Of a DNA stretch of 64,000 nt, positions 47,091-57,454 are shown one piece after another. The stretch is taken from positions 1 through 64,000 of the forward strand of contig QANZ01052559.1 in assembly GCA_003254925.1 (NCBI GenBank), given 5' to 3'. This DNA is from Chamaecrista fasciculata (Eukaryota > Streptophyta > Magnoliopsida > Fabales > Fabaceae). The position numbers were made by a program, and so were the translations under genes. Within the stretch, counting starts at the first letter, position 1, and each line of letters begins with the position of its first letter. The notes under the pieces were generated by a model. That model was not told where the DNA came from and did no database searches. It saw nothing but the letters and a program-made list of their open reading frames with translations.

Positions 47091-47678
47091 AAGCAAAACA
47101 CATTTACACATTTACGTGCCCCTAACGTTTGCAGTGATTTTCAATTATGCCCCTAACGTTTCATTTGTGTCAGTTGTGCCCCCAATGCGAAACGTTAGTT
47201 TCAATTATGCCCCCAATTTCAATCATCCACAAAAAAAAAATTATCATTTTCGCACGATTTGAGCTCGGTTTTAATCAGATTTCATATGAGTTTTAATTTC
47301 GGACATCACAAACTTGATTCCTTGGATCAATTTCAAAGATTAAGCTCAAAATAGCCCAAAATCTGAAGAAAATCGGACCCGATGAACACAAAAAATGACC
47401 AAAACAAAATGCTGCAAAACGAAACATTTTTCTCAAAATTTCCCTATGCAAAATGATCCTTAGGAGTCGAAAATGAGTACCCATAAACTCATTTATCAAA
47501 ACAAACTGAAATAAACACGGATCGAAGCTTAAAAGTTCCGAAAAACGGTACACTAACGAGGGTGGGGGCATAATTGAAACTAACGTTTCACATTGGGGCA
47601 CAACTGACATAAATAAAACGTTAGAGGTATAACTGAAAATCACCGCAAACGTTAGGGGCACGAAAGGGTGTTTTGCTT
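47091..47678. mobile_element. TIR element D with AAGCAAAACAC ends
   Basis: Starts AAGCAAAACACATTT and ends GGGTGTTTTGCTT. Long arms repeat TGCCCCTAACGTTTGCAGTG on the left and CACCGCAAACGTTAGGGGCA on the right, giving about 140 bp of strong inverted repeat. A 7-bp direct repeat ATTAAAT flanks it (47084-47090, 47679-47685). The 300-bp middle has no known domain. Mutator-like in style. The minus-strand frame across it is a product of the repeat. Confidence 0.8.
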
Positions 47679-48082
47679 ATTAAATAAAACCTTAATATAT
47701 GTATATATTTTTGGGAATTATGTGTACGAATATAATATAATATAATAATAATTCAAGTCGCCTTGTTATTAAAACTTGACATATATTTCATAAATCCTTT
47801 GATAATTTGTAAAAGTGATTCTAGCTCGCACAATTGAATTAATTCTTTTTTCTTTTTTAAAACAATGTGTTAGAAAGTAAAAATCAGAAAAATTAACTAA
47901 ATCATTTTAAAGAAACATTAAATCTCATAAACTGGTTTAATTTCATACAGCATTATTATTTTTCTGATTTGTAACATTCTAAATTTAAACACTGACGTGA
48001 TATAGTTGAGGCCGTTATAATCACCCAACTTCTCTTTTACAAAGTCTATACATGCAAGTCCATTTTCTTTCTCTTCCATATT
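47679..48082. other. Non-coding spacer
   Basis: AT-rich with no gene or element seen. Confidence 0.4.
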
Positions 48083-48690
48083 AGGGATGACATCGAATAG
48101 GATATCTAAAATTTTGTCAATATATATCTGTATTCGTTCATTCTTTCAAATATTCATATCCTATCCTATTCGATATTCGATATCCGACGGATACCCTAAA
48201 TATTCGAAAATAATGGATATAGGATAGGATATTCTAATTCAAAAATCGGATATATCCGATATCCAATATCCGTTAATTAAAATATAATAAAAATTGTATA
48301 AAATATAATAAAATATTTATATTATAGGGTATCGAATACCGGATACCCCAACTATCCGTTCATTTCGGACGAATATCAGATAGTTGATTTTTTTTTCAAT
48401 ACCCGTACCCTATCCAATATCCGATATTCTAATTCAAAAATCGGATATATCCGATATCCAATATCCGTTAATTAAAATATAATAAAAAATTGTATAAAAT
48501 ATAATAAAATATTTATATTATAGGGTATCGAATACCGGATACCCCAACTATCCGTTCATTTCGGACGAATATCAGATAGTTGATTTTTTTTTCAATACTC
48601 GTACCCTATCCGGTATCCGACGGATATCGGATATTTTTTACGAACAAATTCGGACGGGTATCCAAAATACCCACCCAAATTGTCATCCCT
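48083..48690. mobile_element. hAT-like MITE with internal tandem duplication
   Basis: Starts AGGGATGACATCGAATAGG and ends CCAAATTGTCATCCCT, with perfect 10-bp outer inverted repeats AGGGATGACA/TGTCATCCCT. The interior is built of GGATAT/ATATCC palindromic phrases. A 195-bp unit starting ATTCTAATTCAAAAATCGG at 48231 is repeated in tandem at 48426 and is nearly identical. Similar ends occur in plant hAT MITEs, but no clear 8-bp duplication is visible. Confidence 0.75.
48231..48615 (+). repeat. Tandem duplication, 195-bp period, two copies
   Basis: Copies start at 48231 and 48426 with ATTCTAATTCAAAAATCGG. Differences are few, such as one extra A in the second copy's poly-A and changes near the end (ACCCGTACCCTATCCAATAT against ACTCGTACCCTATCCGGTAT). 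A recent duplication inside the surrounding MITE. Confidence 0.85.
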
Positions 48691-50232
48691 ATTCAGTACG
48701 TGACATTTTTTTGGGGGGGGGGGGGGAAAAACGTGACATTTAATTCTAACCCACTTGATATTTCATTTTCGTCCAAGAATATTTATTGATTAGAATATTT
48801 TTTTTGGGTAAAAACGTGACATTTAATTCTAACCCACTTGATATCGGAAGTGGCTAACAGGATATATCGTACCTTTTATTTAAATCTAAAAATAAATAAT
48901 CAATTTTTTTCCGTAAATTTACAACACATATAACTTGTAACTTAAATATTCGACATTGCAGTTTTTAAACGACTTTTGATATTGGTGGACAATTTCTTAA
49001 CTGTAATAAATAAATAAAAAAGCGGATCAAATATCAGATTAGAACAATTAGTATGAAATTTTAAAAATAACCCAACATTCAAAAGATTGGAATAACAATT
49101 ACAGTCTAAATCATATATACATTCATGTGATTTTTTTGTCATATTCATTCAAATAAAATGAGGTATTTTATATAAAAAAGATATATTAAAAAAAAATTAT
49201 TGAATGACTTAATTATAATATATTTTATAAAAAAATCTGACAAGTCTTGGGATAATTTAGTTATGGCCAGTACTATATGTTCATTTTATAAAAAAAAAAT
49301 GATAAAATTTTATAAGTTGATCTATCTTATATATTTTCAATTATATATATATAGTTCATAGCAAAGTCCCAATCTTAATCGATTTAATTTGAACGAAAAC
49401 AGGTTTATTGACCTTGTTTAAAAATAGGGTGATACAAAAGTCACAAATATTGAACTACACGAGATCAGGTGGCAACCCAAAATATATTGGGCTACAGCTA
49501 CAGTAATGAACTAACTGTCTGACTAGCTTCGCAAGACTTAGAAAAAGTATTTTTTTTTTCTCCAACTTTACATTAACTAAAATTTATTCTCGATATTTTA
49601 TATTTTAATTAATTTTATCATGTACTTTTATTTTAGTCAATTTTATCCTTTACTCTTACTTTAGTAAAATATTAATGATATATTTTATGTAACTAATAAC
49701 ATGTTAATGTAAAATTAACATGAACTCAAATTAAAAAAGAGGATGAAAGTCTATCGTTAATTTATTAAAAGAAATTAGTCAAAAGATAAAATTGACTAAA
49801 ATGTAAAATATTGGAGACGAAATTGACAAAATAAATATTGAAGATGAAATTAAAAATTAATATAAAATTTGAGGAAAAAAAGTGCTTTTACTAAAGAACT
49901 ATATATTAATGATATATATTAATTAGCAGCATTAGTTAAGATTGTTGATAGAACTGGCTTAAATAAAAAAAAAAAAAGTAGAAGTATTACCAATCAATTC
50001 CTTACGTACGTAATATACGTACCATGTGCGTGTATCCTATTCCATGAAAATAATAAAGTATCTGGTTTATTTAGCTTGAAACAATAATATACTTACTTGA
50101 GTGGCAATATATAATAATTAAGTCAAAAGCGAAATATATATAGTTACCTATTGAGTGAGTTGGTCATTTTTGAGGAGGAAAGAATATAATGCATATTAGT
50201 ATTGATATGTGTGCATGTGTGGGTCATACTAC
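48691..50232. other. Non-coding region with short repeats
   Basis: Contains a G run at 48713-48726, a directly repeated 35-bp stretch with ACGTGACATTTAATTCTAAC (about 48730 and 48813), and at about 49545-49890 a very diverged family A foldback copy (CTCGATATTTTATATTTTAA, GACGAAATTGACAAAATAAA). No gene. Confidence 0.5.
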
Positions 50233-50553
50233 TATAGAAAGACCTAACTCTATGTAAAAGAGCTCTCAAAGGGAGAGAGTTGCCTCATTATACATATAAT
50301 TATGAGGCCCTTTAACCAAACAATGTGGGACTTCAACACGCCCCCCTCATGCCCGACATAGGAGCGTAAAGCCAACGAGTTATTCCCAAGGCAGCCTACA
50401 GGAAGGCTCATCCATCCCACATGCTTAAACCTGCCTCTGATACCATGTAGTAAGGTCTAACTCTCTCCAAAAGAGCTCTCAAAGGAAGAGAGTTGTCTCA
50501 TTATATATATAGAGTTATGAAGCCCTTTAACCAAGCAACGTGGGACTTCAACA
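50233..50553 (-). mobile_element. TRIM: miniature LTR retrotransposon
   Basis: On the minus strand a 108-bp LTR (50446-50553) starts TGTTGAAGTCCCAC and ends ACTACA. It is followed at once by the primer-binding site TGGTATCAGAGG (complement to the 3' end of initiator tRNA-Met, 50434-50445). After a ~100-bp non-coding middle, a purine tract GAGGGGGGCG stands directly before the second LTR (50233-50338), which starts TGTTGAAGTCCCAC as well. Flanking ACTAC (50228-50232) and ACTAG (50554-50558) form a 5-bp duplication with one mismatch. The LTRs differ at about a tenth of positions or more, so the insertion is old. There are no proteins; it would depend on other elements to move. Confidence 0.9.
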
Positions 50554-51588
50554 ACTAGCTAGTATAATCATCAATCAGTATTGGATCAGTAGCAACCATG
50601 ATTGGTTGAAGGGGCAACATCCGTAGCAGCTTAGTTTTAAAGTCCTCCGTTGAAGGAAGGCATGGACATGGACACATGGTATATATATCGGATTTTAGAA
50701 AGTGCAACTGCAACCCCGGGCCATGCGGAGTTGCGGACTATAGATATACTAATGATATATATGTACTTTGTTTTAAAGAGGGAACGAATGATGAATTGAT
50801 GATTAATAGGCATTTATATAATTTGATGTGTGTGTGTTGGTGACGAAGCGTGTGTGCGTACGTGTAGGTAGAATAAATTTGTGAATTGTGATAAAGTGGA
50901 TGCGGATTTAATTAATAAAGCGAGGATGGATGTTGCGGTTATGTAGGGTACGTAGCTACGTAATTGGTTGGAGAAGGTTAAAGAAATAATAGAAAAAGAA
51001 AAAGATAAGAGTGAAGAGTGAAGAGTGAAGAGTACTGTTGTTGAATAAGGTATAGGGGAATGAGTTGAGATGTGTGGTGGGTGCGGAGTGTAGTGTACTA
51101 GTTCGTGGTGTGGGTGACTATTGAGATAAAAACGTGTGGAGAGAGTGTTGAGTAGTATTGGTGAATGAATGAATTAAGGAGAGCGATAGAATAATAATTA
51201 ATAATATAATAGAGATATAATAATGAAATTAAAAAGGGGATGGGGATGGGGATGGGGATGGGGATAGAGAGAGAGAGAGAGAGAGTAGTTAGTAGTAAGA
51301 GGGAGTGTGGTATGCAAAGTCCAGCCCAAGATATGGAAGATGTGAGCTGGGAGACAACAGATGAGAGGAGTTCTGATCCAGAGTTAGCTAGAGCAACAAC
51401 TGGTTTGCACTGATATTGAGGTTGTTTCTGGGTGGGGATTTGGGGTTTCCCCATGAATATAAATAACATGGCGTCCTTGATCTTCAACTACTGTCAACTG
51501 CCATCTCCAACGTTAACGACCACACCCATAATAATAATAATAATCTTGTATTATTATTGTTGTTGGAGAATAATATTAAGAATTAAGG
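50554..51588. promoter_or_regulatory. Upstream region and leader of the AP2/ERF gene
   Basis: Non-coding. Contains the (GGGGAT) repeat and GA run listed below, and the leader from about 51300 on. The minus-strand frame at 51098-51487 is a low-complexity shadow (repeated Pro-Ile from the GGGGAT repeat). Confidence 0.45.
51236..51286 (+). repeat. (GGGGAT) repeat with G-quadruplex potential, then GA run
   Basis: Five GGGG tracts at 51236, 51242, 51248, 51254 and 51260, each separated by AT, meet the usual G-quadruplex pattern with very short loops. A GA dinucleotide run follows to about 51286, a type of site bound by plant BPC/GAGA-binding factors. It lies about 300 bases before the AP2/ERF start. 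Confidence 0.8.
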
Positions 51589-51653
51589 ATGAGCAGCAGC
51601 AAGAGGGAGACAGGGAGGCATCCAGTGTACCGGGGAGTACGGCGTCGGAGTAG
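51453..51653 (+). other. Overlapping upstream ORF on the AP2/ERF leader
   Basis: An ATG at 51453 opens a 66-aa frame that passes the AP2/ERF ATG (51589) in a different frame and stops at 51653. It would reduce translation from the main start if included in the mRNA. The peptide is Thr/Ile-rich with no known domain. Confidence 0.35.
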
Positions 51654-52131
51654 CGGGAAGTGGGTGTCGGAAATCAGAGAGCCTAAGAAGCCCAATAGGA
51701 TCTGGCTGGGTACATTCCCTACTCCTGAGATGGCTGCCATTGCTTATGACGTGGCAGCCTTGGCTCTTAAGGGCACAAACGCCCTTCTCAACTTCCCTAA
51801 CTCTGCTCCCTCATTTCCTACCCCTGCCTCATCCTCTCCCTCCGACATACAGGCGGCTGCCGCCTCCGCTGCTGCAGCTCTCGGCGCTGCCAATGATGCT
51901 TTCTTCTCCTCCTCCTCCAATCAACTTCAACTTCAACCAATAGCACCACCGCCACCCCAACCAGCACAAGAGCAGGAGGAGGAGCAAGTGTATGAGTTTG
52001 TGGATGAGGATATGATATTTGACATGCCCAATGTACTCCTCAACATGGCTCAAGGAATGCTCCTCGACCCTCCCCCTTTCCACTTTTCTGATACTAATTA
52101 CCTCCCTTACGACCCCTACCTTTGGAACTAA
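51589..52131 (+). CDS. DREB-subfamily AP2/ERF transcription factor
   Basis: Intronless, 180 aa. One AP2 domain at residues 13-70: [40 protein letters not shown], then [13 protein letters not shown]. Val and Glu in KWVSEIRE are the 14th/19th-position pair that marks the DREB branch. KRETGRHP just before the domain resembles CBF flanks, but the DSAWR motif that follows the domain in CBF proteins is missing (NSAPSF instead). The downstream part has an Ala-rich stretch, a Gln/Pro linker and an acidic end [20 protein letters not shown], likely an activation region. It most resembles Arabidopsis ERF022/ERF027-like group III members, which is a family-level guess. DREB factors bind DRE/CRT elements in the nucleus. 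Confidence 0.92.
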   Translation: MSSSKRETGRHPVYRGVRRRSSGKWVSEIREPKKPNRIWLGTFPTPEMAAIAYDVAALALKGTNALLNFPNSAPSFPTPASSSPSDIQAAAASAAAALGAANDAFFSSSSNQLQLQPIAPPPPQPAQEQEEEQVYEFVDEDMIFDMPNVLLNMAQGMLLDPPPFHFSDTNYLPYDPYLWN

Positions 52132-52770
52132 TTCATCCCCACTCATCCTCCTCATATGCATATTTTACAAATACTATGTACTTCAATAAATTAAAACCCA
52201 AAAATCAAATAACAAGCTCAACCCCTCCCCGCCCTCATAATAAATAAATTTCAACTTTATATATCCATCTATATTATTAGTACGTATCATCACCCTACCA
52301 CTCTGTGGTGTGTGTGTCTCTCTCCCCCCCCCCCCCGTGTACATATACATATATAGCTTTCTATATTGAGGTTTCTTGTAATATATGCTACCTTTTCGGT
52401 TTAAAATTGATTGGTTACTTCGGTTGGTTTTCACATACATTCTTATAGTGTATCTACCTATATCTTTATGTCCATCTATGTCTTCATCAAACCAGTCTTC
52501 CCTTTCAGGGCTGTACTATTGTTTTCAGGGGTTGCAGTCTCAAGCCTTATATATATATATATACTACACTCAGATGATGTGTACAATATTAAATCAACCT
52601 AATTCGCCACCCTACCATTTTACAATATAATTTTTGTTCGATCACCATACGCAGTGGAAGCTCCGGTTATATATTTATTACCCGCGCCTACACACCTTCT
52701 GGGCCATTCGAATTACATATGCATACTCTTTCATTGATGACCACCAACAATCTTACATCTCGCCCACACA

Positions 52771-52811
<41 letters not shown>

Positions 52812-53715
52812 GTCCAGCTTTAATTCCTCAGTGTGATATATAGTTAAAGTTGTGGCAATGATCATGATGGTACATGAAATAATTGGTCTCATGTGTTCTA
52901 CAATCAATCCATTATCCTCCGCCGAGATGCTGGTGATCTGAAACACTAAAAGAGCTAGCTAGAAAAAAATCAACATACATATATATATATATATATATGT
53001 AAAAGTTTGGTAAAGGAAGTTGAAGTGGGCAAGTGGGAAGGGTTTAATTAGTCAATTTTTTTTTCTTTTGGCCAGAGACAGGAATGGTTTAATTAGTCAA
53101 TAGGAAGAGATGATTATTCCGCTGAATTATCATAACCATGTTCCAAACCAACTATATATATATATATTTGACGGTGATCTCTCGAGATCATATATATACA
53201 ATTAATAAACTAATGAAACAGTAAATAATGTTGCATCCACAAGCTAAGGTTCTATAAATATATATAGGGGCGAATCTAGAGCTCATCCATATGGTTCTCC
53301 TTATAGGCTTATACCCTCTTTGTTGATGTGTCATTCTCAAGAAGTTGAGCAATTCTCACTCCGTAGACACACATACCACTCAATATATGTCGACGCTGAC
53401 ACTTCAACTTCCTCTGATCACAGAGATTAACTACATACTACCATATATGTAAAGTAATTCTTGTGTCAACTTAATTAATTCTTAAATACTATATGCCTCT
53501 ACCTACCTATCATCAATCTACCATATATGCATACATACACACACATGCACAGATATATACTTAACAGAAGTTTAGTTTCAACGTACAGATCACATACCGA
53601 TTGAGGCGCTAATGTAAATGTAACTGTACGATGATTTAAGCGCAGGCTACAAATAAAGCAAACCCAAAAATTCTTCATTTGAATTGAAACCGTTCTCTTG
53701 CTTAATTTAATTATA
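52132..53715. other. AP2/ERF 3' UTR and intergenic region
   Basis: Contains a C run at 52325-52336, an AT run at about 52774-52807, another at about 52978-52998, and a third at 53153-53168. No gene is supported. The last nine bases (TTAATTATA) are the target duplication of the next element. Confidence 0.5.
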
Positions 53716-54211
53716 GGCAAAAGTACTAATTTCATCTCCAAACTTTACACAAATTATCAATTTCGTCCCCAAACTTTTTTTGCTGTCAACTTCTTCCCAA
53801 ACTTTACACCAACTCTCAATTTCATCCCCAATCTTTTTTTGCTGTCAATTTTATCCCCAAACTTTACATCAACTGTCAATTTCGTCCCCGATCTTTCACA
53901 GTTTCGTCAATTTTATCCTTTGACTAATTTCTTTTAATAAATTAACGACAGTCTGCATCCTGTTTTTGAATCTAAATTAGGATTTGAGTTTCTTTTTCTA
54001 TCAATTTTACATTATATATCGTTAGTCACATAGATTTTGTCGTCAATATTTGGCTAAAGTAAGAGCAAAGGATAAAATTGACCAAAATGTGAAAGATTAG
54101 GGACGAAATTGACAGCAAAAAAAATTTGGGGACGAAATTGACAGCAAAGAAAGATTGGGGACGAAATTGACCGCAGGTGTAAAGTTTAGGGACGAAATAG
54201 GTACTTTTGCC
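53716..54211. mobile_element. Foldback MITE, family A, intact copy
   Basis: Starts GGCAAAAGTACTAATTTC and ends GAAATAGGTACTTTTGCC. The 11-bp ends are perfect inverted repeats and the arms pair for nearly 200 bases through repeated GTCAATTTCGTCCC phrases. A perfect 9-bp duplication TTAATTATA flanks it (53707-53715, 54212-54220). A 9-bp duplication with long arms identifies a Mutator-like MITE. It is 496 bp and non-coding, and is the reference copy for those at 13001, 46440 and about 49545. Confidence 0.9.
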
Positions 54212-54220
54212 TTAATTATA

Positions 54221-56098
54221 TAGCTAACTAGTTAACTGAAAAAACAATATATTCTAACTGATTCATTTACAATATTTTGTTAACTTAATATATCGTCACC
54301 CTTTTTACTGTTGGAATAATTGTAACTTTTCTACAATATAATTGAAAATAAATCACTTTTTTTTTCTTTGAGCTCTCAGCAACCTATTGATTAATAATTG
54401 AATTGATATTTAGAAGTTTTCAAACTTTAAACTTATAATAACTTAATTGAAATCTTCACGTAATTGCCATCGCTCAAAAATAAAAAGATATAACAATTAA
54501 CTAGTGATGAGGTAGGTGTGTAGAAACTAGCTAATAGAAACTATCTAAGTTAACAATATTTTGTTAACTTAATATATCGTCACCGTATAAACCGTAATAA
54601 TTTTGCTGAGTACGTACTCCTATTTTATTGGGTATGTAGCTGAGCAGAAGAAAAAATAAATTAATGGACGCAGTCAAGTGAATCATGAAGCAATGTTTTA
54701 AGCACAACGAAAGGCTAATCATAGCCATTCTTGACTGTAATTGTTACGATTGCGTGTGCTTTTTCTGTTCATGCATGTCATGACATCTCCATTCTCCATT
54801 GGTGGCTGGCTGCGTCATTTCGCCGTTTTGTTTTTATGACACGAATATACATTTCTGCAATATTACTACAACTGTCTCGTACTAATTAACCATCACCAAT
54901 TATGTGAATCGGAGGTGCAGAATTTTTTATAATTTAAATTATGTGGTAATTAATTATGTTTTTAATTACTATATTTTAAGTTTAGTATAAACAGTTATGA
55001 AAGACTACTATAAGAAAAGGTTGCAATTCATTAAGAAAAAAACTTCAAGCCTTTGAACTCGGAAACCCATTAGACATGGGCCTAAACTTTTTGTTAGACA
55101 ATAGAAAAAGATCCAATTTATTAAGAAAAAAAAATGTTGCACTAGAGTAGAGCACAATCCTTCTTTTTTCTAAAAAAAAATGTACGTAAAAGACTATCTT
55201 AATAATCAAAGAGAAAAAGTAAGACATTATTTTAAATCAATTAAAGTATTGTATCGATCGTTGATCTATATATATGTTTCATATTGAAAAGAAAGAAAGA
55301 AAGAAAGAAGTTAGCTAGACGTTGACAGCAAGGATATATATGTTGAATTTTATAATCAAACACCGTTGAGACTGTTAGGTTTTTGTGATTGACCAGAAGG
55401 TTTCCTTTAATTTATAATGCCACCTGACTTTCTCAATCTATAAGCGATACCGTGACTGACAAGTATATATATACACATACAGGTGTTATGCTATAATAGT
55501 CCACACCCACATATAAAATTAATCAAATCAATTGATGATCTCCCGTATTGTTGTTTGAATAATTCAGTGGCTTGCTTCATTAATATTGTCTCCTCCAAGC
55601 TAATGAACTATCCCCATTCTTTAAGACAACGCACATTGCGAGTTTTATAAGTAACCTTAACTTTTTTTTTCGCATTTAAAAATATACGAGAAAGATCGAG
55701 CTTATATATATGATTATGAACCATTGATCGACGCGACCATTTGTTTTCTAATGTTTTTTATTCCAAGACAGATGACCATTTGAGTAATAGTTTACGTATT
55801 GCATTCAAAAACTGCAAGATCCATCTATCACTCTTTGAAATCGTTCTATGACTAATATTGAATTAAATAAAATAAAGAATATATATAGGGTAAATTAGGA
55901 ATACATATCGATCCTATGCTCAAAAATATATGGCGCTTGAGATGTTTCGGGGATGAATCGATGATAGACTATCTTTCTTGGACCTAAATAGTAAATATAT
56001 ACATACACAGAAGGAGTGATCAGTGACACAGTTAACTGGAGGATAGAGATATGAAGGGAAAATAGATAGATAAAATATTAATGATGGAGGTAGCTTAG
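54221..56098. other. Intergenic region after family A MITE
   Basis: The phrase GTTAACTTAATATATCGTCACC occurs twice (about 54280 and 54564), a short direct repeat. A GAAA run is at 55290-55308. The 3' UTR of the DUF247 gene probably lies just below 56098. No gene. Confidence 0.45.
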
Positions 56099-57454
56099 CT
56101 AGTTGTGGTGTTGGATGATGTAGGGATAAGCAGTGAAGTAAGTCTGGGCGAGGGTGAGAAGCAACAAAACGAAGGCAGCGAGTGCAGAAATGAAAGACCA
56201 AGGCGTATCAAAATAGGTATACTTGAAGCTTGCCCACTGCACGTGCAACCCACTCTGGTAATACTGATGAACCTGCTTGAACAGCTGACACAAATAACAC
56301 ACATCTATATCAAACGCCACATCCCTCCCCGCATTATTGATGAAATGAGCCATCTCCCCTTCCGTCCCAAAATGGTTCTCTATTATGTTCCGCTCGCACA
56401 AATACTCCACGTCCCTGTACGTGTTTATGAGACAGTCCAACAGCGTCACGTACGTGGTCACATCTTTTGACCTCCCACTATAGCATTGCTCGAACGCCAC
56501 GCAGTTCAACAAGAAGGAGGTCATGAAATCATCGATTGTGATTGGTGGCATTTCTATCACCCCGTGCTTGAATTTCACTTCTAAAAAGCTCTCTCCTTTT
56601 CCCGGGCTTATTTTGATCCCCGCGCTTCTAAGCTTGGTGACGCAGTAGATGACGTGCGTGGGTGTCTCCACACGTGGCTGTTGTCTTGTTTCGTGGTCGT
56701 GGTCCGCTATGTAGCTGGCTCGAACCAGATCCAGCAAGTGTTTTCCTTTCAGGTGAGAGCACCGAGCCAGGACGTGGTCTGGTCGTAACATTGAGTTGTT
56801 GAAGAATTCCAAAGCCAGAGTGGCTAATGTTGTTGATGTTTCGTGAGGGAGTTTGGAGATTTGGAAGAGTCGTTCGAGGATGAAATAGGGGATCTGATTC
56901 TCGAACTTGAGGAAGTCTCTGTAGAAAAAAGGGAGGATCCAAGCCATGGTGACGAGTGGGTCGTCGGGTTCGAAAGGGACCAATTTGGCGACCTTGCGGA
57001 ATAATTCGAGGATGAAGCAACCGTCGAGAAGCATGATTTGGAGGAAGTCGTGAGAAGAGAGTGGGGAGATCTCGGAGTAGCAGTCTCGTGCTTGGGATTC
57101 AAGAGGGGCTATGGCTGTAAGATAGTGTTCCAAGGTGAGGCCTTTGGTTTCGGAGGTTCGGGATAACAAGCGATTCAGATAGTGCCACTTGTGTTCTTCG
57201 ATCATGTGATAGCGAGGGTGGGAGTGGTGATAAGGGCCGATGGACACGATGAGAGGGAGGTAGGCTTTGCCGTTCACGTCGGCTAGGCTCGTTGGGACTC
57301 GGAATATGCAACACGACTTCTTGCCTGCCGCTTTGCTTAGTAATTTTGGCTCTTGTGACATCTTCGCCTTCATCGACTTTACTTTCTCTTGGTCGATCTT
57401 CCACATGTCAATTACGTGCGAATACTCATTATTCCCTTCTCCCTCCTCCATCAT
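56099..57454 (-). CDS. DUF247 (UPF0481) protein
   Basis: One uninterrupted frame of 451 aa, from the first of two adjacent ATGs (57454). Family marks in order: CCIFRVPTSLADVNGKAYLP and VSIGPYHH (about 48-77), a MLLDGCFILELF block, then ENQIPYFILERLF, EMPPITIDDFMTSFLLNCVA and FEQCY, LLDCLINTYRDVEYLC and FINNAGRDV. A single C-terminal membrane segment WSFISALAAFVLLLLTLAQ (about 419-437) follows a KYTYFDTPW stretch. This is the full-length form of the plant-only DUF247 family, which is single-pass and intronless in many members. Function is mostly unknown; in grasses DUF247 genes sit at the S and Z self-incompatibility loci. No break or frameshift is seen, so it should be functional. Confidence 0.93.
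   Translation of the reverse strand: MMEEGEGNNEYSHVIDMWKIDQEKVKSMKAKMSQEPKLLSKAAGKKSCCIFRVPTSLADVNGKAYLPLIVSIGPYHHSHPRYHMIEEHKWHYLNRLLSRTSETKGLTLEHYLTAIAPLESQARDCYSEISPLSSHDFLQIMLLDGCFILELFRKVAKLVPFEPDDPLVTMAWILPFFYRDFLKFENQIPYFILERLFQISKLPHETSTTLATLALEFFNNSMLRPDHVLARCSHLKGKHLLDLVRASYIADHDHETRQQPRVETPTHVIYCVTKLRSAGIKISPGKGESFLEVKFKHGVIEMPPITIDDFMTSFLLNCVAFEQCYSGRSKDVTTYVTLLDCLINTYRDVEYLCERNIIENHFGTEGEMAHFINNAGRDVAFDIDVCYLCQLFKQVHQYYQSGLHVQWASFKYTYFDTPWSFISALAAFVLLLLTLAQTYFTAYPYIIQHHN

Noticed and set aside
51098..51487. 129-aa minus-strand frame before the AP2/ERF gene
   Set aside because: Its Pro-Ile repeat comes from the GGGGAT repeat; it lies in promoter/leader DNA.
56105..57102. Frames overlapping the DUF247 gene on both strands
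   Set aside because: Shadows. The 451-aa frame has all family motifs in order.
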